From the NCBI GenBank assembly GCA_021495925.1, contig JAKEKT010000016.1:248001-312000 (forward strand): 64,000 bases of DNA, given 5' to 3'. Position numbers and translations under genes: made by a program. How positions within the stretch are numbered: position 1 is the stretch's first letter; each line of letters opens with the position of its first letter. The stretch comes from Diplodia intermedia (lineage: Eukaryota; Ascomycota; Dothideomycetes; Botryosphaeriales; Botryosphaeriaceae). The notes beneath the pieces are model-generated. The model ran no database searches. It was not told where the DNA came from and saw only the letters and a program-made list of their open reading frames with translations. This document shows positions 44,001 through 52,607 of this stretch, piece after piece.

Positions 44001-45320
44001 ATGTCCAACTTCGAGCCCAATGCCATTATTCGGGGCGCCCAGTTGACTGTGGTCGGCGGTATGTCCCCCCGCCTTGCTGCCTGCGGCCCACCCACCAGCT
44101 AACGTGGAACCAGCCAACCGCGCCCTCCAGAACCCTGCGCTGTTCACCTCAGACCACTATCGTCAGGCCGCCCTCGCAGTGCTCGCCGGAATCCTAATCC
44201 GCCTTCTCATCGCTATTCCTGTACGCTTCTCCAGCTCGCGTTCCGCAACGCCCGGCTAACGGCTGCTGCCTGCAGACGCTCGGCGTGAGGGCGATAGTAT
44301 GGTTCATTTCGCTGTTCGCCGAGGCCGAGGGATCTACGTGGGGCACCGATGTCGTCGAGGGCCTGGAGTTCATCGAGAACTCGGTGCTGCAGGTGCCTTT
44401 CTTCCTCATGTCGCTGATGCGCTATGTCACGCCAACCTTGGACGACATGTGAGCTCCCTCCTCCGGCCAAGCGTGGAAGGGCACGGCTGACCAGGACCCC
44501 ATCTAGGTTCATGAACTCCCTCCAGTGGGTTGACCAGACGTACATCCAGAAGCACAAGACCGACGACCCACACAATCTCCGAGCCATGTACTACCCCACC
44601 ATGCGCATGTACCCCAAGCGCGGTGCTACGAGCGAGAAGAAGAAGCCGATGGATGCCATTGTAGCCTTTCTCTCGAGATACGGCAGGAGGGCCGGCATTT
44701 CACTGGCAGTCTATTTTGCCTCGGGGCTGCCGTACGTCGGCCGCTTTGTGCTGCCTGCTGCCAGTTTCTACACGTTCAAGAAAGGCGTCGGACTTGAGCC
44801 GGCCCTGTTGATATTCGGAACCTCCATCTTCTTGCCGAAGCGGTATCTGGTGCGCTTCCTGCAGTCGTACTTCTCTTCGAGGAGTCTGATGAGAGAACTG
44901 GTAGGGCTACCAAGGAGATACGATATGGCTGTGGTGCTGATTGATGGATAGCTCGAGCCGTATTTCGCCCGCATCAAGTACAACAAAGAGCAGAAGAAGG
45001 CGTGGTTCAGAGAGCGTGAGGGCGTACTCTTCGGGTTCGGCGTTGGCTTCTTCGTCTTCCTGAAGATCCCGCTCCTCGGCGTCTTGATCTACGGCGTTGC
45101 CGAAGCGTCGACGGCGTATCTGGTTACGAAGATCACCGACCCGCCACCAGCGCCTGCCGAGGCCGAGGCCACCAACTTTGCCGAGAGTCAGATCAAGTGG
45201 AGGAACAAGTACGAGTTCCTGAACTTGCCTCTGGCCAATCTCGACGCGCACAACGTGCAGACGGAAGCTCGGAAGCAGGATACGGTCAACCCGGAGACTC
45301 CCAGCAAGCGGTTTTCGTAA
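44001..45320 (+). CDS. Conserved fungal multipass membrane protein, UsgS-like
   Basis: Exons 44001..44058, 44114..44220, 44276..44448, 44507..44900 and 44952..45320 give 366 residues; all joins restore sensible sequence (VVGANRALQN, IAIPTLGV, LDDMFMNSL, MRELLEPYF). Hydrophobic segments lie near 40-70 (ALAVLAGILIRLLIAIP, AIVWFISLF), around the middle (ISLAVYFASGLPYVGRFV, LEPALLIFGTSIFLP) and near 290-320 (VLFGFGVGFFVFLKIPLLG). The pattern NPALFTSDHYRQAA and QVPFFLMSLMRYVTPTLDDMF recalls the fungal protein family named transmembrane protein UsgS, whose role I do not know. The topology is reminiscent of EI24-type proteins, but that is only an impression. Confidence 0.82.
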
Positions 45321-45703
45321 GCCGCCGACGGGATGTTCGGCCGCAGGCAATCAACTGCCGATGGTAAGCGGAAGAGCAAAACGGCACAAGCGGGGCATGG
45401 CTTGCCGGGTTGTTTCGGCGCTAGGCAAAGGCATGGGGTGGAGCTTGGGGCACGATGACGCGCACCGGCTGAGCTACCCCACTCCATGCTCCTTTGACTA
45501 ACAACACTGAGCTTTATCTCCGCCTTATCGTCCGCCGCCGCCTGCCAATAGATCGGGTGTAGAGGCTTCCGTTTGTCCATTACCATAATCTACTCAATGG
45601 CATTGACCCCGCAGATATAACATAATGCAATGCTTACTCCCTCACTCCTGCACCTGTCTCCTCCACAGTAACTCCGCAGCCTCTTTCGACCTCCACCTCC
45701 GCA
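45321..45703. other. Short intergenic region before the formamidase gene
   Basis: A 383 bp gap between two tandem plus-strand genes. It should hold the formamidase promoter; nothing else is supported. Confidence 0.5.
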
Positions 45704-47224
45704 ATGGCGAAGCACATCCGGTACGCGGCGAAGGTCGACTTGAACAAAGATGCCGCTGAGCAGCCATATCTACACGTACGACCGGCAACCGCATGATTCC
45801 CACCGCTGCCGCTAACTGGAAGCAGAATCGCTGGCACCCCGACAGTTCGTTCTCTGAAATGGCGTTTCGCGTGCCCACACTTACCCACGCGCAGTTCCGT
45901 TCGCCGGCAAGATCAAAAATGGCGAGACCGTGAAGATAGAAGCGGTCGACTGGGTGGGTGGGCAAATAAAGAACAACGACAGCGCAGACGACATGAAGAA
46001 TGTCGACCTGACCAAGATCCACTACTTGACCGGACCCTTTGAAGTCGAGTCCGCCGAGCCCGGCGATGTGCTCCTCGTCGAGATCCAAGACGTACAGCCG
46101 TTAGAGGAGCAGCCCTGGGGTTTCACCGGTGTCTTCGATAGGAACAATGGCGGCGGCTTTCTGGACGACATCTACCCCAAAGCGTAAGCCTCGATTCGGG
46201 CAGCCCCTCGGCCGAAGAAACTAACATACGCGTGTCGAACAGCGCCAAAGCCATCTGGGACTTTGAAGGCATCTTCTGCTCGTCGCGCCACATCCCGGGC
46301 GTGCGCTTCGCGGGGCTCATCCACCCCGGCATCCTGGGCTGCGCCCCGTCGGCCGAGGTGTTGGCCGAGTGGAACCGGCGTGAGGGCGAGCTCATCCAGG
46401 CCATGGACGGCTGCGGCCGCATCGTGGCTCAGCCGCCTGAACCACTGAACGTGCACGCCGGTTCTGCAGACGAGGCTCTCAGGGAGAAGGTCGGCAAGGA
46501 GGGTGCCCGGACCATTCCTGGTCGCCCGGAGCATGGTGGTAACTGCGATATCAAGAATTTGTCCCGTGGGAGCAAGGTGTTCCTTCCTGTGCATGTCAAG
46601 GGCGCGAAGTTCAGCGTGGGTGATTTGCACTTTTCACGTGAGTCCTGTACTCTTCCCTTTCTCCCTTTGCCCCCAGCCTTCTAATCCTGCGAAAACAGAG
46701 GGCGACGGTGAAATCTCCTTCTGCGGTGCCATCGAGATGCCCGGCGTCATCACACTCAAGCTGTCGGTGATGAAGGGCGGCATGGCGCAGCTGGGCATGA
46801 AGTCGCCCATCTACCAACCGGGCCCCGTGGAGCCTCAGTTCGGGCCCGGCAGGTACATCTACTTCGAAGGATTCAGCGTCGACCAGCACGGCAAGCAGCA
46901 TTACATGGATGCCACCGTGGCGTACCGCCAAACAGCCCTACGCTGCATCGAGTACCTGCGCCGGTACGGGTACAGCGACTACCAGGCTTATCTGCTGCTG
47001 AGCTGCGCGCCGGTGCAGGGGCATATTGCTGGAATCGTGGATGTGAGTCACAACGCTTCCTCCCTTGACATTCGACCTCAAAGCCGCTGACGTGGATTAT
47101 GTAGATCCCGAATGCTTGCACGACCATGGGCTTGCCTATGGATATCTTCGACTTTGACATTTCGCCGGAGAAGCCCGCGGAGAAGAGAGACTTGGGCACT
47201 TGCGCTTTTACCAGCGACCACTAA
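45704..47224 (+). CDS. Formamidase (acetamidase/formamidase family)
   Basis: Six exons (45704..45775, 45826..45844, 45895..46183, 46243..46637, 46699..47042, 47105..47224) give 412 residues, the family's usual size. Exon 2 is only 19 nt and supplies NRWHPD before IPFAGK. Family motifs include NGETVKIEAVDWVGGQI, GPFEVESAEPGDVLLVEI, HPGILGCAPS, GRPEHGGNCDIKNLSRGS and FHGDGEISFCGAIE-type sequence (here FSQGDGEISFCGAIEMPG). The enzyme hydrolyses formamide to formate and ammonia, linking to nitrogen scavenging, as for Aspergillus FmdS. It is cytosolic with no signal peptide. In other fungi this gene is under nitrogen control; I did not verify GATA-factor sites upstream. Confidence 0.95.
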
Positions 47225-47433
47225 TTGTCGGCTTGATATTTGGGTCTTTCTCCTCACGTGGAAGTGGAATGACTGTGGCCAGTTGGATAAGTAGCAAGGC
47301 GTAAGCGGTTGTGGAGGTTTAATCCGAGTTCTTTTTCGTATATCATGGAGTGGAACGCGTGATTCGATACCAAGGCGTTGTGCTGATGCCTGCGATGTTG
47401 TTTCAAGGGTTCCCATGGCCGAGCAATAGGCCT

Positions 47434-47649
47434 CACGGCGGGTGACAAAAGAAATTGCACACCCCCATATGCCTTCCACAGATTCTGAAACAAAATATTT
47501 AGGTAGGTAGTTGAATATAAGATCCGGATATAAATGTAAGTTTTAAATTCGTGCATTTACGTCTGGATCTTATATTCAACTACCTATCCCATGTAGAATT
47601 GTTCTATAAGGCAGATGCGGCTGGGCAATTTCTTTTGTCACCCGCCGTG
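47434..47649. mobile_element. MITE-like inverted-repeat element, 216 bp
   Basis: The two ends are perfect 25-nt inverted repeats (47434..47458 and 47625..47649; the left end begins CACGGCGGGTGAC). A second perfect 22-nt inverted pair lies inside (47504..47525 and 47565..47586, around TAGGTAGTTGAATATAAG). Between the pairs the arms are partly similar, so the element could fold into one long hairpin with a ~40-nt loop. The 4 bp GCCT flank both ends (47430..47433 and 47650..47653), consistent with a target-site duplication. It encodes no protein. This fits a non-autonomous DNA transposon or its relic; the superfamily cannot be assigned. Confidence 0.65.
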
Positions 47650-47880
47650 GCCTTGCAGACGCTGTACTTCGTGTAGTCGACAAACCAAACACCGGGGTCA
47701 GGCATGGCTCCTCTGCCAGGGCCAAAGCTCTTCTGCTTATGCTGGATAAATGAACATGTAGTCGTCTTAGAAAGTGTATGCACGACTGTAGAGCGGTGGA
47801 TAGGAATATAATTTGAGAGCGAATTGGAGTCGAGAGGAGAAGATTAGCCGCGTGCAGCGCATGTTTGTGGATGGCACGGC

Positions 47881-47895
47881 TGAGCTGAGCTGAGC
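47881..47895. repeat. Short tandem repeat (TGAGC)x3
   Basis: Three perfect copies of the pentamer TGAGC in intergenic DNA. Short enough to arise by slippage; no function is inferred. Confidence 0.6.
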
Positions 47896-48060
47896 TGCGG
47901 CTGCGGCCCAACGCAGTTGACGCCGAACCAAACCTGCCTCTCCATTGCTAGTATCTTATACCCATGTCTTTCTCCATGTGGCTGATAGAATGTCCTAACC
48001 AAATGCCAAGTCTTCTGTGTAGTCGAAGTACTGAGCTTGTCGGTGCAAAGGGGCAGCGCT

Positions 48061-48080
48061 GGCACCCTGGCACCCTGGCA
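48061..48080. repeat. Short tandem repeat of GGCACCCT
   Basis: Two and a half perfect copies of an 8-nt unit, intergenic. Likely slippage; no function is inferred. Confidence 0.6.
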
Positions 48081-48745
48081 CGCAACTGCCAGATGGTAGC
48101 TGTGAGTGGGGGAAGATAACGTCTGATTTGACTATCCACTAATGCAACTTAGAAATCGTAACCAGAGCCTCTTGAACTGTCACGGGGTGGTAGCTCCGAA
48201 GTTGCCGAAGATGCCGAAAGCCGGGAGACTGGCGAGATAGGGTGATGTCGGGAAAAGAGACATGCTTCCTATCATTCCTTGTCCGCGCAGTCGAAAGCAT
48301 GTGTGCGAGACGGCAGACGGGCCCATATGCGGATGAGTCTGGTGCGTGTGAATAAAGTGCGTGGTATGCTGGCGATGAAAGAGCGTCACGTTGGGACATG
48401 ATTTACTACACTCGACCATGATATCCGTGTGACGAGGGGATAAACTCTGGATGCATGTATGCCAACTTGATCGTACTCATGAACTGCTGCTAGGCCTACT
48501 GTCACCGACTACAATCGCCACCAGTTCCAAGTCGTAGAATGTGGATTGGAATATGTCACGGTTGTGAAAACACATGACCTTTTGTCTCGGCCTGATCAAA
48601 GAGCGCCGCTCGACAGGGATATTGATCTGTTGTTAAAAGATTCGCATTGACAACGCCGTGCCATCATCTCCTAATTCTATCGTACACAATTCATCTTCCA
48701 GTTAGCACAGAGAGCCCAAAAGCGAGACATTTTCCCCGTCCGCTC

Positions 48746-49187
48746 TTACTGCTTGAAGCCACTCTCGCCCTGCTTGGGGTCGATCTCGGATTGCTCGACG
48801 CCAGAGACCTTGGCGGCCGAGGGGCCCTTGTTGAGCCACTGCGTGAATTGCTGGATCTGGTTGTCGTCGCCCTGGGCCTCGCCAGTCACCTGCGGGAGTG
48901 AGATGAGCGAGCGGTGTCGAGCGACGCAGCAGGCTTGTGCTTACAGTTCCGTCCGAGGCATTCTTCACAAAGCCCGTGACGCCGATCTTGTTGGCTTCGT
49001 CGACGGTGTACGCTCTAAAGCAGACGCCTACAGACTGTAGTCAGTCGCTGGGTGAGGCGAGGGCCCGTGTGCGGTGAGGCTGACCTTGCACTTGGCCGTC
49101 GACCTTGTACTGAATCTATTGGACGCGTTAGCCGTGTGATCGGCGCGTGGATAGGAACCTCACAGGCGACCGTACTCGCTTGGACAT
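48746..49187 (-). CDS. Acylphosphatase
   Basis: Four small exons (49187..49176, 49115..49085, 49027..48945, 48889..48746) join to 89 residues, close to the classic acylphosphatase length. The first coding exon is 12 nt (MSKR) and the second 31 nt. The active-site loop reads QVQGVCFRAYT with catalytic Arg19, and Asn37 lies in GFVKNASDGTV. The Arg-Asn spacing of 18 equals that of muscle acylphosphatase (R23, N41). The end (KVSGVEQSEIDP, ESGFKQ) fits the family. It hydrolyses acyl phosphates such as acetyl phosphate and 1,3-bisphosphoglycerate. The second residue of the usual GVFFR loop is Cys here, a tolerated variation. Confidence 0.93.
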
Positions 49188-50056
49188 TTTGGCTGCTGAA
49201 TTGGTGGACAATCTCCGCATACGTCTTGGATGAGGGTGTTTGATGAGCGGAAGGGTAGGCCGCACCCGCCCGCTTGGGTATACTTCAGACTGCCGTCACA
49301 CATGACGTCGTTCTTGACGCATGACCGCCCGCGCCTGCGCCCGCGCCCGCGCCCGCCTTGCGTGCAGCCTAAGGTACGCTGCAGGGCGTGGGCGTGCTCG
49401 TTCACGAGCGAGGGCCAACACCAGAAACAGACGCGCGGCAACTCAGCAGCGCCGGCAGGCCCGGCTGCTCTGACGCCCACGAGCTCGCCAGCTCGACTCG
49501 CGCACATGGGCAGACGAAGCACCAACGGCGTGGGCCGTGAGTTGCGCTCGAATCCAGCAAGGGTCCGCCCTCTCCGCTCCCGCCCGGCCGCCAGTTCAGG
49601 GATGCAGCTTGCGGACTGCTGCGTGGCTCTACACTGTACGGCCATCTGATCCAAAGCAGCCTTTTCTCGCGTCCTCCCGGTGCTCGAAATAACCCAAGCT
49701 TGGCTAAAACAAGAGTAGCCGACCACGACCTGGGCCGCAGGGGGGCCTGTCACCGCTCCGCGCAGTAATTTGTTTACGGCGCGACGACACGTTCGTGAGG
49801 CAACGACTAATTTCCGTCCGCCGGGATCAGTGCACCGGCCGCGGCCGTTGGCTTCCAGAAACATTCTTGTGCGTCCCTCATCACCACGACTTTGAACACC
49901 TTCCGGTCACCTGTTCTCCCATGCGTCTGCGATAAGAGCGCTCACGACAATCCCGTCCAGACCTTCACGCCCAATCCAAGCAGACCGCCGCCTCGCCGCA
50001 TCCGCACCCCACCTTCCTCGCCCGTCCCACCACGTCACCAAACGAACGCGACGAAC
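49188..50056. promoter_or_regulatory. Divergent promoter region between acylphosphatase and the 540-residue protein gene
   Basis: About 870 bp between two opposite start codons. It is GC-rich in the middle, with a short CGCCCGC repeat run near 49335-49352. It should hold both promoters. No gene is supported inside it. Confidence 0.5.
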
Positions 50057-51679
50057 ATGGCGGGAGAAGCCACACAGCCTGAGCGTGCTGCCTCGCCTCA
50101 AGAATGGGCCTCGCCCACCCTGCCTGTCAGCCAGGTCCCGGGGCTCGACAACTCGTCGACCTCCTCATCCTCGGTATCCGGCATGTCGGCGGGGTCGCGG
50201 CGCTCGTGGGGTGGCTTGCCCAACAGCCGAAGAGGGTACCTACGCCCCGAGGGCACTTCGTTTGCGGACTCGGCGAAGAACAGAGAGAGCGTTATGAGCC
50301 TCGGCACCATTGCCCACTTGCAATACTACTTTGCGAGGACCGGTCTGCTGGACTCCAAGGGCGGCCGTGTTGCGAAAGAGACCAAACGCAAGAAGAGCAA
50401 CAACGCAATTGAGGGAGTGCACACCACCGCCGACCGTGCTTACGAAGCCTTCTTGTCCTCGCAAGATGACAACAAACGCTCGTCATGCGCCGTCTCCGAC
50501 GATGGCTACCTGAGTGAATCTGCCACCGATGTACCCTTTGTGGAAAGCCCCGTAGGCGAAGACTTCGAAACTCATGTCGAATATGAGCCGGCCCCCATGC
50601 TTCCTCCAACCGTCAGCACATACAAAAACAAAGTTCTATACACGCCGCCCCCGCCGGACATTATTGTTTTGCGGAGAGAGCTCAGAGAAGCCCTCGATGA
50701 TGCTAGGAAAGTGCTTGCCGGCACCGAGCGCCCCGACACTATTGCGAGGTACAAACGCAAGGCGGCACAGACTGAGAAATTTGCAGCCGAAGCAGCCGAG
50801 AAGAGGAAGCAAGAAGATGCTTCCGGTAACACCCCTCCGGAGGCTGAGCAAGAGCCGCTGCCGCTTCCGCAGGGCTGGACAGAGATCCAAGGTCTCCATG
50901 TTCTTGACAGCGTTACTCTTGCCATTCGGGCCGCGAAGAACTACTACACCACGCATGAACAACCCGAACGCCTGTACTCTATCAAGCCCGAGAAAACCAT
51001 CAGGAAAGAGCTGTATCAGACGCTGGAGGTGCTGAAACGGATGGCAGGACGTGACTTCGAAGGTGGCATTCGGGACGATGAGCGGCATAGCATCAACGGC
51101 TGGATCAGCGACATCGAACAGCTGTTGGACGCCGAGCAAAGGAAGGAGGAGCAAGAGCAGCTGGAGCGCGAGAAGTGGAGCTGGATCTCAGGCGATTGGG
51201 TGGGCAAGGAGCGTGAAAGAGAATGGCTCTTTCTCAAGTCGTTCGATCCCCACCCCGAAGATGAACTCCCGCCATGGACGACCCCAGAGGAAGCGAGCGA
51301 GCTGCCGACGCCCTTCCTCAAAGCACTGAGCGACGGACTAAAGCTCGTTCGCCTGCACAACAACCTTGTGCGGAAGTCGAAACGCCAGTTCGAAGAGATC
51401 AAGTCTTACCACAGGGACACGTCGCTGCCGTACCGGTGCGCGGAGAACCTGCGCTACTGGGTCAAGGCGGCGGAGCTACGGTGGGAGGTCAAGCTCAAGC
51501 TGGACGTGATGGAGGTGGTGCACGGGGAGAGTGGCGAGGCGTGGAAGAGCTTCGACCAAGCCATCATGAAGTGGTGCAAGGGGGTACGGGAGGAGATTAC
51601 TATGGAGTGGAAGCAGGCGCGGCTGAAGACGATGACGATGCCGCCTATGCTGAAGATTGACACGGAAACGATGGTGTAG
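50057..51679 (+). CDS. Conserved-looking fungal protein of unknown function (540 aa)
   Basis: A single exon; I start at the ATG in context AACATGG, giving MAGEATQPERAAS, since no in-frame ATG with a better case lies upstream. I do not recognise a named family. The first ~80 residues are Ser/Pro-rich and disordered. A segment SLGTIAHLQYYFARTGLLD looks like an ordered short helix with a basic patch after it (KETKRKKSNN). From ~190 the protein is mostly helical and charged: DIIVLRRELREALDDARKVLAG, a long KFAAEAAEKRKQEDA coiled-coil-like run, RKELYQTLEVLKRMAGRDF, and a C-terminal helical block (LKLVRLHNNLVRKSKRQFEEI onward). No signal peptide or membrane segment. Probably a cytosolic or nuclear protein. 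Confidence 0.82.
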   Translation: MAGEATQPERAASPQEWASPTLPVSQVPGLDNSSTSSSSVSGMSAGSRRSWGGLPNSRRGYLRPEGTSFADSAKNRESVMSLGTIAHLQYYFARTGLLDSKGGRVAKETKRKKSNNAIEGVHTTADRAYEAFLSSQDDNKRSSCAVSDDGYLSESATDVPFVESPVGEDFETHVEYEPAPMLPPTVSTYKNKVLYTPPPPDIIVLRRELREALDDARKVLAGTERPDTIARYKRKAAQTEKFAAEAAEKRKQEDASGNTPPEAEQEPLPLPQGWTEIQGLHVLDSVTLAIRAAKNYYTTHEQPERLYSIKPEKTIRKELYQTLEVLKRMAGRDFEGGIRDDERHSINGWISDIEQLLDAEQRKEEQEQLEREKWSWISGDWVGKEREREWLFLKSFDPHPEDELPPWTTPEEASELPTPFLKALSDGLKLVRLHNNLVRKSKRQFEEIKSYHRDTSLPYRCAENLRYWVKAAELRWEVKLKLDVMEVVHGESGEAWKSFDQAIMKWCKGVREEITMEWKQARLKTMTMPPMLKIDTETMV

Positions 51680-52607
51680 GGCGGCCAGACTTGGAGGCCT
51701 TTCCCGGCGTTTCTTTGGATGGACAGGCATTTAATGTTTTCTGTTGGCATGTGCTTCGTGGCCGTGGCCGAGTTCAAGACAGCTCGTTTCAAGAGATACC
51801 CGAATTTGTACAGACAGTCTTTTAATAACATCTCGGGCTCGGGGCGAGCGAGAAGCAAGGGCGGGCAGTGCAGCGGGGGTTAATTCGCGGCCTGGCCCCT
51901 GGGGCGGTAGCAGCTTGAGGGCAGCGCAGCGACCAATTGCAATCTCGCCGCCCCGGGCGGCGCGCAGGACAATAACTTAATCAAACGGGCTCTGTCCTCG
52001 AGGCCACTTCTCTAACCCACTGCAGAACGCGTGCTGCCCTACCAACCAAGGACCGCCTTCACAGCTCGCTGCGCCGCCCACTCCGACCCAAGGCCCCAAG
52101 GCCCCCGTTGCGATTCGCGCTACGCAGCCACAGCCGCGCCGGCCCCAGCCAGAACCCTGAGCGCGGATCCCATCCCAGCCCAGTCCCCGTCCCAGGCCAG
52201 CGGCATCGTGTTCATTCGCCGTCAGCTGCCAACCCGCTCCTGAGCGCGTCTCCTTCGCTGCCGGCGGGCATGCACGCTCTACCGTTGTAGCGCGTGCAGT
52301 CTCGAGCAACAGTGGGTAAGTCTGTCACATGCGTGCGTTTGACTCATTCCGCGCCGCAGGCGGGAGGCGGAGACAGCCAGTGGCCGTCGATGCCCGCCGC
52401 TTTCACCCCCCGGCCGACGAACGCGCTAACCAGCGACGTTGCAGGCGGAGCTGCAGCCCGGCATCGACAACTCAGTATCGCGTCTACAGCCCAGCCTTTT
52501 CCGACCAAAAACAATCGAAATAACAACACAGCACCCGCGCGCCCCCAGCGCTGACCGTGCACAGCAGCTTCGCCTCACCCCACGCCTCCTCCTGCCCGCC
52601 GCCTCCC
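51680..52607. other. Intergenic and leader region before KAR9
   Basis: About 930 bp. Near the right end a GTAAGT donor at 52316 with AGs at 52359 and 52444 suggests a 5' UTR intron in the KAR9 leader. No separate gene is supported. Confidence 0.5.

Larger units (their letters stand above)
47225..48745. other. Convergent intergenic region holding a fold-back repeat
   Basis: About 1.5 kb between the convergent formamidase and acylphosphatase genes. It contains the inverted-repeat element at 47434-47649 and two small tandem repeats (47881-47895 and 48061-48080). No protein-coding gene is supported. Confidence 0.55.
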
